The translations under genes were made by a program, and so were the position numbers. A model generated the notes under the pieces. That model saw only the letters and a program-made list of their open reading frames with translations. It was not told the origin of the DNA and ran no database searches. Shown piece by piece: positions 15,446 to 22,713 of a stretch of DNA of 46,686 bases. Every line of letters starts with the position of its first letter. The first letter of the stretch is position 1. This stretch comes from Phycisphaeraceae bacterium. Its GTDB lineage: Bacteria > Planctomycetota > Phycisphaerae > Phycisphaerales > UBA1924. Location: NCBI GenBank assembly GCA_007693965.1, contig RECQ01000049.1, forward strand, positions 1-46,686, given 5' to 3'.

Positions 15446-16678
15446 ATGCCCGGCCACGATCTCCACCAACTCATCGGCCGCCTCCTCATGGTCGGCGTCC
15501 GCGGCGACGGGCCTTCCCACCCCGACTTCCGCCGCGATCTCGAAGCCTGCAAGGCCGCGGCGGTCAAAAACATCATCCTCTTCGACGTCCACCTTCCCCG
15601 CGCCCGTGAGCTCGAGGCGCAGGGGCTCTGCCCGGAAGAAGCGCGCACACAGGCGACTCGCAACATCACCTCCCCCGAGCAGCTACGAGCCCTCACCGAC
15701 CTGCTCCGTGAAGATCTCGGCGACGACCTGCTCATCGCCGTCGATCAGGAGGGCGGCGCCGTGGCACGACTCTCCCCCGCCCGCGGCTTCGCGCCCTCCC
15801 CCTCCCCTCGTGAATTCGCAGCGCTTCCCGAAATCGAGCAGCGTCGTGAGGCCGAAATTCTGGCGCAGCAGGTCCGCGCCGTCGGCGTCGACATCAACTT
15901 CGCCCCCTGCATCGACCTCGCCATTAATCCGGACAACCCCATCATTGCCCGACTGGGCCGCGCCTTTTCCGCAGATCCCGAAGTCGTCACGGGTTGCGCC
16001 CGCGAAATCATCGACGCCCACATCCGCGCCGGCGTCGCCCCATGCCTGAAGCATTTTCCCGGTCACGGATCTTCGACGGCGGACTCCCACCTGGGCGCCG
16101 CCGATGTGACGGAGACATTCGACGCCGAGCTCGAGCTCGCCCCCTACCTCGAACTCCTTTCGTGCCACCGACCGTCGTCCTCGACGGTCGGTGCTGCGTC
16201 GGAGCACGGTTCATCATTGGAAGGCGATTCAACTTCCACAGGAGCACCGACCGTCGCGGACGACGGTCGGTGGCACGGATTCGACCACGACTCCCTCCTC
16301 GTCATGACCGCCCACATCCTCGACCGCGCTGTCGACCCCGAATTCCCCGCCAGCCTCTCCCGCGCCCACACCACCGATCTGCTGCGGAAAAAACTCGGCT
16401 TCGAGGGCGTCGTCATCATCGATTCGCTCGACATGAACGCCGTCGCCGATCGCTGGCCACCCGGCGAGAGCGCCGTACACGCCCTCAACGCCGGCGCCGA
16501 CCTCATCCTGCACGGCTTCAACGCTTCCAGCGCAGAATCTGAACATCCTGCCCTTGTCATGAGCGATTTCATCGCCGGCGCCATCGAAAGCGGCCAGATC
16601 GAGGGCGGCGTCGACCGCCTCGGCCGCAGCGCCGAGCGGGTGAACCGGCTCCGCCATCGCCTTCGTTCCGGACGCTGA
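15446..16678 (+). CDS. nagZ: Beta-N-acetylhexosaminidase NagZ (GH3) with an in-frame repeat insertion
   Basis: A 410-residue GH3 enzyme that removes GlcNAc from anhydroMurNAc or muropeptides, feeding AnmK. Seen: MVGVRGDGPSHPDF near the N-terminus, LLIAVDQEGGAVARL (substrate-binding Asp/Arg), VDINFAPCIDLAINPDNPIIARLGRAFS, the catalytic His loop KHFPGHGSSTADSH, and the nucleophile region VVIIDSLDMNAV. Typical NagZ is about 340 residues. Here codons 239-278 (16161-16277) are a Ser/Thr-rich stretch without family similarity, encoded entirely by a palindromic repeat element. It sits between the His-loop domain portion and the segment DHDSLLVMTAHI, so it probably forms a surface loop. No signal peptide: cytoplasmic. 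Confidence 0.9.
   Translation: MPGHDLHQLIGRLLMVGVRGDGPSHPDFRRDLEACKAAAVKNIILFDVHLPRARELEAQGLCPEEARTQATRNITSPEQLRALTDLLREDLGDDLLIAVDQEGGAVARLSPARGFAPSPSPREFAALPEIEQRREAEILAQQVRAVGVDINFAPCIDLAINPDNPIIARLGRAFSADPEVVTGCAREIIDAHIRAGVAPCLKHFPGHGSSTADSHLGAADVTETFDAELELAPYLELLSCHRPSSSTVGAASEHGSSLEGDSTSTGAPTVADDGRWHGFDHDSLLVMTAHILDRAVDPEFPASLSRAHTTDLLRKKLGFEGVVIIDSLDMNAVADRWPPGESAVHALNAGADLILHGFNASSAESEHPALVMSDFIAGAIESGQIEGGVDRLGRSAERVNRLRHRLRSGR
16161..16277. repeat. 117-base palindromic element inside nagZ
   Basis: Two outer arms of 35 bases (16161-16195 and 16243-16277) are reverse complements with one mismatch. Each arm is itself a hairpin built on CACCGACCGTCG/CGACGGTCGGTG. The inner 47 bases are unrelated. 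The total of 117 bases is 39 codons, so the reading frame is kept. This is the double-hairpin layout of REP/BIME-like elements. No target-site duplication is obvious. Confidence 0.85.
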
Positions 16679-16823
16679 CGCCTCACAAACGGGGGCGACC
16701 GCTCCGATCGTGCGGCCTGTGTGAGCGTCTGGGACCGGAAACACTTTGAAATTCGCGCCGCGTCCGTGGTCCAGATGTCGCTTCCGGTATAGATTCCGAG
16801 CATCGCCTGCCGATGGAGAGGCC

Positions 16824-17612
16824 GTGAAGAACCACATGCCAGAGCACGAGCACAGCCCGGACCGACGCGATCCAGCGCTGAGCCGCCGCGCATTGATCCA
16901 TGGCGGGATCATCGCCGGCGCCGGCCTCCTCCTGACCGGCTGCACCTCCGGATCCCGGCCGCAGCGAACCGCGTCCCGCCTTCCGGAACCGCGCTGGCCC
17001 TCAACGCCTGAATACACGCGCCGCCCGCGCGAATGGGACGAGCCCGCGCCAAGGCCGGAGCCGATGCAGCCCGAGACCCAGCCGCTCCCCCGGGAAGCCG
17101 GAACGATCATCCCGCGCAACAGCTGGGCAAGCGCCCCTCCCATCCCGCGCCGCATGGACCGGATGCGTCCCGTATGGCGCATCACCGTGCACCACGACGG
17201 CATGCCGCCGGTCTCGCTGCAGTCGCAGTCCGACGTCGCGTCCCGCATCGACCGTATACGCAGCGCCCACCAGGGCCAGGGATGGGGCGACATCGGCTAC
17301 CACTTCGTCGTCGATCCCTTCGGGCGCGTCTGGCAGGGCCGGCCCCTCGAGTTCCAGGGCGCGCACGTGCGAGCCGAGAACGAGGGCAACCTCGGCGTGC
17401 TGGTGCTCGGCAACTTCGAGCAGCAGACCCCCACCGGCCAGGCGCTCTCGACGCTGGACCGCTTCGTCATCGCGCAGATGCGCCGCTTCAACGTCGGCGT
17501 CTCCCGCGTGCTGACGCACCGCGAGCTCGGGCCCACCGCCTGCCCCGGGCGCACCCTGCAGGCGCACATGCAGCGCATCCGCCATTCAAACGGCGCGTTG
17601 AGCATGGCCTGA
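16824..17612 (+). CDS. N-acetylmuramoyl-L-alanine amidase, PGRP/Amidase_2 type, exported lipoprotein
   Basis: A zinc amidase of about 262 residues that cuts the MurNAc-L-Ala bond of peptidoglycan or released muropeptides. The N-terminus has a twin-arginine-like SRRALIHGG followed by a hydrophobic run and lipobox LTGC, so it is probably a Tat-exported lipoprotein. After a Pro/Arg-rich linker, the catalytic domain shows the zinc ligands in ITVHHDGMP and in LTHRELGPTACPGR, plus GDIGYHFVVDPFGRVWQGRP and NEGNLGVLVLGNF. The GTG at 16824 has GGAG five bases upstream; the ATG at 16836 is the alternative. It follows nagZ by 145 bases on the same strand and completes the turnover set. Confidence 0.88.
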   Translation: MKNHMPEHEHSPDRRDPALSRRALIHGGIIAGAGLLLTGCTSGSRPQRTASRLPEPRWPSTPEYTRRPREWDEPAPRPEPMQPETQPLPREAGTIIPRNSWASAPPIPRRMDRMRPVWRITVHHDGMPPVSLQSQSDVASRIDRIRSAHQGQGWGDIGYHFVVDPFGRVWQGRPLEFQGAHVRAENEGNLGVLVLGNFEQQTPTGQALSTLDRFVIAQMRRFNVGVSRVLTHRELGPTACPGRTLQAHMQRIRHSNGALSMA

Positions 17613-17671
17613 GTCGATTCGATCGACCCGGCCAGCCCCCGGCATCCGGTTCATGCAAAGTCCCGTCGCGA

Positions 17672-18745
17672 TCAGTCCATCGGCTCGGGAGCGCCGAGGT
17701 CGTAGGCGCTCACCCCTTCGAAGATGCGGAATCGCTCGCCGTTCTCGATCACCAGGGCCGCGGGCGCCTCTCCCGTCATCTCCGGGATCTTGCTCTCGAC
17801 GTGGTAGATGTTGCCGCGGCGGACGCTGCCGCGCTCCGGCGAGTGACCCACGACCATCGCCCGCGCATTCAGCGACTTCAGGATCTCCCGGATCCGATCC
17901 TCGAGGTTTTGATCCTGCGAGCGAGACAGCTCCGTCCACCACACCGGATTGGTCTGGTCCACCAGCAGCGAGGTGATGACGGGAACCTCGTCAACCAGGC
18001 GCCGGATGCGGTCGTTAATCTCCGGCAGCGGCAGGTGGGCCCAGTCTTCGCTGATGCCCGTCGAGACGAAGATGACGTCGCCGAGGCGGATGGCGACGTT
18101 GTGCGAACGCATCCAGTCGCCCATCGGTGAGCCGGGGGCCAGCGTCTCGAGAAACTCGGGACCGCCGGGATAGACATTCATCTCGAAGTGGTTGCGATAC
18201 CCGCTGAGGATCCCCTCCAGGCGGGGGTCATCCGCGAACTGCTCGCGCAGGACGTCGAGCCCCTCTTCCAGCAGTTGTGCACGCTTCTCCTCGGTGTCGG
18301 GACCGGCCATGTGCGTGTAATGGGTGTGCTGGGGGCCGATGTTCACGCGCGACAGGTCGTTGCGCAGGATCATGTGGTCCAACCGCGCGTGCAGAACATG
18401 CACCTTGCCCCCCGCCGCCGCGGCCTGTTCCTCCAGCTTCATCAGCAATTCGGCGCTGTCCGTGAGATACGGACCCGTGCCGAACAGGTCGCCCATCTGC
18501 ACCAGGTGCGTCTCGCCGCCGATCCAGTTCTCGTGCTCGTCGATCACATCCGTGCGCTGCAGGATGTCCACGAACAGGTCGTGATGGCCGGCGATCATCC
18601 CGACCACAACCACGCGATCCGGCATCGGGAACTCGCAGGGAATCTCCCCGCCGTCCTTCTGCCCCTGGGCGCCGACAACGCCCGGACCCACACCGGCGAC
18701 ACCGACCACGGCGATCATGAAAGCGACAATCAGGCGAACAAGCAC
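17672..18745 (-). CDS. Secreted Shewanella-like phosphatase homolog with degenerate active site
   Basis: A 357-residue exported protein of the calcineurin-like phosphoesterase fold, closest in pattern to Shewanella-like phosphatases. The framework is clear (VHVL...; RSHNVAIRLGDVIFV; TNPVWW; AMVVGHSPERG), yet most metal ligands are replaced. The GDxHG box reads GMIAG (residues 49-53), GDxxDRG reads GDLFGTG, GNHE reads ARLD, and the later HGG reads STG; only the first Asp of the second box and the last GHS His remain. It is therefore probably catalytically dead, or uses other chemistry. Signal peptide at residues 1-26. The start is fixed by a perfect Shine-Dalgarno six bases before the GTG at 18743-18745. 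Confidence 0.75.
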   Translation of the reverse strand: MLVRLIVAFMIAVVGVAGVGPGVVGAQGQKDGGEIPCEFPMPDRVVVVGMIAGHHDLFVDILQRTDVIDEHENWIGGETHLVQMGDLFGTGPYLTDSAELLMKLEEQAAAAGGKVHVLHARLDHMILRNDLSRVNIGPQHTHYTHMAGPDTEEKRAQLLEEGLDVLREQFADDPRLEGILSGYRNHFEMNVYPGGPEFLETLAPGSPMGDWMRSHNVAIRLGDVIFVSTGISEDWAHLPLPEINDRIRRLVDEVPVITSLLVDQTNPVWWTELSRSQDQNLEDRIREILKSLNARAMVVGHSPERGSVRRGNIYHVESKIPEMTGEAPAALVIENGERFRIFEGVSAYDLGAPEPMD

Positions 18746-18751
18746 GGACAG

Positions 18752-18760
18752 ACCTCCTTT
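18752..18760 (-). promoter_or_regulatory. Near-perfect Shine-Dalgarno that decides the phosphatase-like start
   Basis: On the minus strand the bases read AAAGGAGGT, then six bases, then GTG at 18745. This rules out the upstream TTG at 18772 as the start. Confidence 0.85.
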
Positions 18761-18871
18761 AGAATCATTCAAAACAACATCCGGAGCATATCCGGACCCG
18801 GGCCTCCGACGCCCGGTCTCTCTGATCGTATCGACGCCCGAGCGACTCCATCAGTTCCCCGCGGGAAACCC

Positions 18872-19825
18872 TCAGGGAGCGGGGTCGAGCCGCGTCATCG
18901 TGACTTCCGTCTTCAGGCGGGCCACCGCCTCCATCCACTCGCCGCCGTGCGAAAGAACCACCTCCTGCACCGTCTCATACCGCTCCAGCCGCCCGAGGCG
19001 CCGGTCCCACACCACTTTGAACTCCATATCCTGGCGTGAGATCTCGGTCTCCGAGCCGGCGATCAGCGGCGGGGCGTCGGGATCGACCTCGATCTCCCCG
19101 GTCCCGGTGATGACCACCCGGTCATTCTCCACCGATTCAATCCGGTGCAGCACGATGGTGTCGCCGTCTCCCAGCCCGCCGGCTCGCGTGGCGCTGCGCT
19201 TTTTCCATCCCTCGCCCGGCTCGCGCAGACGCTGCCCGCCGCAGATTCCGAAAATTTCCTGGGCCGTCCCCTCGAACCATTCACGATTGAGGATGGGGAA
19301 GAGGTCGCGGGCCGCCCGCTCGCGCTGCATCAGCCGCTCGACGGCGTCGAACCCCTCCGAGTTGACGACTTGCCCGGCGCTGTCCATCACCATCACCAGC
19401 GGCAGATCGAGCAATCCTTCGAGAAACCGCGACCGCGATCCGACGGGGTTGCCCATTTCGCGCTCGCTGTCGTATTCCCAGATTTCATCCAGCGGCGGGA
19501 GGACGCGCAGCGCGATGGCCGTCAGCCGCAGCTCCACCCGGGCGCCGCCATCGTCGAGCGTCTCCAGCGTCCGCACCGCGATGCGCCGCGTCATGTCGGC
19601 CGTGAGTGTGTGCTCGCCGGCGAACTCAGCTCGCTGCATCTGCTCGATACGCATGACATGCTCGAACTCCGACGACTCCGCGGCGTCGAAGTCGGGCCCG
19701 ATGTCGATCGCCGCTTCAGGCCCCGCGGTTTCCGACTGGGTGGACGCAAGAGCAGTATGGCCCGTCACCAGCAGCAGGCCGATCGCCCCCCAGATGCACA
19801 CGTTCATGGACAGATTCAATTTCAC
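18872..19825 (-). CDS. Exported hypothetical protein
   Basis: A 317-residue secreted protein I cannot assign with certainty. An N-terminal signal peptide (hydrophobic run ending TALAS near residue 28) is followed by alternating beta-rich and charged segments. The central part (VELRLTAIALRVLPP, LPLVMVMDSAGQVVNSEGFDAV, then IVLHRIESVENDRVVITGTGEI) resembles the layout of DUF6263-like exported proteins of planctomycetes that describe a boundary value and its derivative; I hold this only loosely. The GTG start at 19823-19825 is supported by CAGGAG nine bases upstream. It follows the same strand as the phosphatase-like gene, 126 bases before it, so the two may be co-expressed. Confidence 0.7.
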   Translation of the reverse strand: MKLNLSMNVCIWGAIGLLLVTGHTALASTQSETAGPEAAIDIGPDFDAAESSEFEHVMRIEQMQRAEFAGEHTLTADMTRRIAVRTLETLDDGGARVELRLTAIALRVLPPLDEIWEYDSEREMGNPVGSRSRFLEGLLDLPLVMVMDSAGQVVNSEGFDAVERLMQRERAARDLFPILNREWFEGTAQEIFGICGGQRLREPGEGWKKRSATRAGGLGDGDTIVLHRIESVENDRVVITGTGEIEVDPDAPPLIAGSETEISRQDMEFKVVWDRRLGRLERYETVQEVVLSHGGEWMEAVARLKTEVTMTRLDPAP

Positions 19826-19961
19826 GCGTGAAGACTCCTGCGTTCATTCGTTTCATCGCCTGCGCAGCCGCGGCGTGCGGCCGTCGGCCTGACGCGGCCC
19901 GGGACCTGGAAGTCTATTCGTCCCGCATCCCTGTGAGTTCCCCCCGACTCTCCCCGGCCCC

Positions 19962-20339
19962 TCAGCCTTCCGAGGCGGGGACCTCCCCATGCCGAGCCCG
20001 GATCGTGGATCGGATGCCCCCCCGGCCCCGCCACCGCGTCTCGATCTCCAGCCACACCGGCTTCATCAGCCCCGCCAGATCGTCCCGAATCCGGTTCGTC
20101 ACCGCCTCGTAGAAAATCCCCTCGTTGCGGAACGACTGCAGGTAGAGCTTGAGCGACTTGAGCTCGACGCACACCCCCCCATCCCGCCCCGGCGCCGGAC
20201 AGAACCGCACCACCACATCGCCGAAATCCGGATGCCCCGTCACCGGACACAGCGAGGTGAACTCCTCCGCCACGTGCTCGATCACGTACGGCGCGTCGGA
20301 GGGGTTCTTGAAGGTCTCAAGCATGCTCACATCTGGCAT
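19962..20339 (-). CDS. queF: PreQ1 synthase (7-cyano-7-deazaguanine reductase), QueF
   Basis: A 125-residue T-fold enzyme that reduces preQ0 to preQ1 with NADPH in queuosine synthesis. Seen: EFTSLCPVTGHPDFGDV with the nucleophilic Cys and catalytic Asp, and the family box ELKSLKLYLQSFRNEG followed by FYEAVTNRI. Size fits the short, type I (YkvM-like) QueF. ATG at 20337-20339; no clear Shine-Dalgarno. No other queuosine gene is nearby. Confidence 0.93.
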   Translation of the reverse strand: MPDVSMLETFKNPSDAPYVIEHVAEEFTSLCPVTGHPDFGDVVVRFCPAPGRDGGVCVELKSLKLYLQSFRNEGIFYEAVTNRIRDDLAGLMKPVWLEIETRWRGRGGIRSTIRARHGEVPASEG

Positions 20340-20357
20340 GACGGCAGCATAGCAGAG

Positions 20358-20440
20358 GAGTTCTGAGTTCTGAGTTCTGAGTGCTGAGTGCCGGGCGCGA
20401 TCCCATCCAACTCAGAACCCAGAACTCAGAACTCAGAACT
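20358..20440. repeat. Heptanucleotide arrays forming a long hairpin (queF / TPR gap)
   Basis: Five units of GAGTTCT/GAGTGCT/GAGTGCC (20358-20392) face four units of ACTCAGA/ACCCAGA (20410-20437). The two arrays are mutually complementary and can form a stem of about 30 pairs with a 17-base loop. It lies between the TPR gene end and the queF start, both on the minus strand. Confidence 0.85.
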
Positions 20441-20444
20441 TCCC

Positions 20445-21509
20445 TCACCCGTACCGGCTGATCAGCTCGATGATCCGCGGCTGGTCGCGGTTGATGCGCA
20501 CGCTGCGGCGGAGGGCCTCGATGGCGGCGTCGCGGGCGTCGTGGTCGACGCGCCCGCCGGTCAGATACTGGTTCAGCAGGCAGACGCCCACGCCGTTCAG
20601 CGCCGGGTAATGGTTGCGGTCAAGTCGCAGGGCATTCTGGAACGACTCGAGCGCCATTCCATAGTCGCGCAGCCGGAAATGGGCGAAGCCCATCCGCTCG
20701 TAGGCCTGAGCCGTCGGCTCGATCCGCAGCGCCTGCTCGAGCGTGTTGAGCATCTCCTGGTGACGCCCCGCCTGGCCCAGGCTGTCGGCGAGGTTGAGCA
20801 GCAGCGGCGAAGCGGGCTCCATCAACTCCGCCGCCGCCTGGTATTCCAGCACCGCTTCGTTGTGGCGCCCGAGGGCGGCGTAGACCGAGCCGAGGTTCAC
20901 CCGGGCGGCGCCATCGCGCGAATTGATCGACACCGCCCGCCTTGCATACGACAGCGCCTGCCGCGGCTCATTGAGCTGGAGGTAGGCGGTCGCGAGGTTC
21001 AGGTTCGCATCGAAGTCCTGCGGCCGCAGCGACAGTGCCCGCAGATACGCACGCACCGCCTCGGTCAGACGCTCGAGCAGTTGCAGCGCCAGCCCGTGGG
21101 AGAACTGGGCGTCGAAGTTCGAGGGCTCCAGCTCGGCGGCCCGACGGAAGCTCTGCTCGGCGGCGCCGTAGTCGCCACGCTCGCGGTGGATCTCGCCGCT
21201 GGTCATGTAGGCCGAGGTGAGCGTGGGATTGATGGCGATCGCCTGGATGAGATAGGCGAGGGCCTCCTCGTCACGCCCTTGGCCGCGCAATTCCTGCGCG
21301 TTGGCGAGAAGGTCCTGTGACTGAGCCCGCACCTGCTGGCTCTGCGAGGGGCCGAAGATGCGGCAGCCGGCCATCGGGGCGGTGGTTGCGGCCGCCGCCG
21401 CCAGCGCGAGCACGAGCCACGTTCGGGCCACGCCCCCGGAACCACCCCCGGAACCGCCCCCGGAACCAACCCCGCCTCGGCGTTTCGCTGGTGTGATCGG
21501 TGTCTTCAT
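20445..21509 (-). CDS. TPR-repeat lipoprotein
   Basis: A 354-residue protein with an N-terminal basic, Gly/Ser-rich stretch (GGVGSGGGSGGGSGG, from a 12-base DNA repeat). Then come a hydrophobic helix and a lipobox (MAGC near residue 49), followed by about eight TPR units from residue 65 to the end (for example GEIHRERGDYGAAEQSFRRA, NLGSVYAALGRHNEAVLEYQ). TPR units are helical scaffolds for protein contacts; the partner is unknown. The ATG at 21507-21509 overlaps the nfo stop (ATGA), so it is translated from the nfo message. Location: periplasmic side of a membrane. Confidence 0.85.
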   Translation of the reverse strand: MKTPITPAKRRGGVGSGGGSGGGSGGVARTWLVLALAAAAATTAPMAGCRIFGPSQSQQVRAQSQDLLANAQELRGQGRDEEALAYLIQAIAINPTLTSAYMTSGEIHRERGDYGAAEQSFRRAAELEPSNFDAQFSHGLALQLLERLTEAVRAYLRALSLRPQDFDANLNLATAYLQLNEPRQALSYARRAVSINSRDGAARVNLGSVYAALGRHNEAVLEYQAAAELMEPASPLLLNLADSLGQAGRHQEMLNTLEQALRIEPTAQAYERMGFAHFRLRDYGMALESFQNALRLDRNHYPALNGVGVCLLNQYLTGGRVDHDARDAAIEALRRSVRINRDQPRIIELISRYG

Positions 21510-22444
21510 CGAGTGGCGGCGCCCCGGCTGGCGCCTGTCCGGCGACGAGCGGACCCCGACGCGGGGCCACCATCTCGCATCAACCGCCTCAGACGCCGAA
21601 GATTCAGCGTATCGAGCGGAGTCCCTTTCGGCGTTTTGCCCTTTGGCGTTTCCATGATTTTCGGTACTGCCGCCACGGCCGGGTGGTTCACCACTCCTCG
21701 AAAGCCGTCGAGCCCCACGCCTCCCTCGCCGATGTGCTCGTGGCGGTCGATGCGGCTGCCGAGGGCGCCCTTCGAGTCGTTCAGGTGCACGACCGCCAGC
21801 CGCTCCAGGCCGCAGACCCGGTCGAATTCATCAAGCATGGCCCGGGCGCCCGCTTCGGTGGCGATGTCGTATCCCGCGGCGAAGGCGTGGCAGGTGTCGA
21901 GGCAGAAGCCGATGCGATCCTCTGCATCCGACCCCGCCTCTTGGAAGATCAGCTCGCGCAGCGTGGCCAGCTCCTCGAAGGTGCGCCCCAGCGTCGAGCC
22001 GCCCCCGGCGGTGTCTTCGAGGCAGATCATGACGCTGCAGCCGCGGGTCTCGCGCAGCAGACGCTTGTAGGCCCGTGCGATGCGGAGAAGGCCGGCCTCG
22101 ACGCCCGAGCCCGTGTGGGCGCCGGGGTGGCTGACGAGGCGCCCGATGCGGAGGCGTTCGCAGCGCTCGATCTCTTCGCGCATGAGGGCGATGGATTTCT
22201 CCCACAGGTCGTTGTCCGGGCTGGCGAGGTTGATGAGGTAGCTGTCGTGGGCGACGGTGCGCCCCAGCCACCCCAGGCGCGCCTGCTCGGCGACCCACGC
22301 GTCGGCCGCGCCTTTGTCGAGCGGCTTCACCGCCCACTGCCGCTGGTTCTTGGTGAAGATCTGCACGGTGTCGAGACCGAGCGACTCGGCTTCGCGCAGG
22401 GCGTTGGACAGATCACCGGCGATGGAGAGATGGGAGCCGAACAT
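21506..22444 (-). CDS. nfo: Endonuclease IV (AP endonuclease family 2)
   Basis: A 312-residue TIM-barrel enzyme with three zinc ions that cuts DNA at abasic sites in base excision repair. Seen: MFGSHLSIAGDLSNAL, DTVQIFTKNQRQW, VAHDSYLINLASP, SHPGAHTGSG (zinc His), LEDTAGGGSTLGRTFEEL, GFCLDTCHAFAAGYD, LNDSKGALGSRIDRHEHIG, and the C-terminal METPKG with the last zinc Glu. The C-terminal 35 residues after METPKG are Arg-rich and longer than usual. The segment right after METPKG (KTPKGTPLD) comes from short DNA repeats. ATG at 22442-22444. Operon with the TPR lipoprotein gene. Confidence 0.93.
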   Translation of the reverse strand: MFGSHLSIAGDLSNALREAESLGLDTVQIFTKNQRQWAVKPLDKGAADAWVAEQARLGWLGRTVAHDSYLINLASPDNDLWEKSIALMREEIERCERLRIGRLVSHPGAHTGSGVEAGLLRIARAYKRLLRETRGCSVMICLEDTAGGGSTLGRTFEELATLRELIFQEAGSDAEDRIGFCLDTCHAFAAGYDIATEAGARAMLDEFDRVCGLERLAVVHLNDSKGALGSRIDRHEHIGEGGVGLDGFRGVVNHPAVAAVPKIMETPKGKTPKGTPLDTLNLRRLRRLMRDGGPASGSARRRTGASRGAATR

Positions 22445-22678
22445 GGCTCCATCGTAGTGGAAGCCGGGAATCGTCGCGGAAATGGCAGGTTGGGTAAATC
22501 ATGTCGCAGCGGCGGCGACGGCGACAGCCGCGCCGACGCCGAGCCTGATCAACGCCGCAACGATGGACGGACACAACACGACTCACGCAGCGCCCCGGGC
22601 TTTCTCAAAATGTCCCGGGTCGATTTTTACTTTGAAGAGCGGTGCGAAAACAACGTGCAGCGCCCATTCCACCTCCCC

Positions 22679-22699
22679 ACATTTCACATTCCACATTCG
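22679..22699 (+). repeat. Short heptanucleotide array in the atoE leader
   Basis: Three units ACATTTC, ACATTCC, ACATTCG end 14 bases before the transporter start. The rest of the 22445-22713 gap shows nothing I recognise. Confidence 0.6.
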
Positions 22700-22713
22700 A
22701 TATCCTTCCCCAC

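Noticed and set aside
15446-16678. nagZ as a frameshifted pseudogene because of the odd internal segment
   Set aside because: The inserted element is exactly 39 codons and the catalytic motifs on both sides are in one frame.
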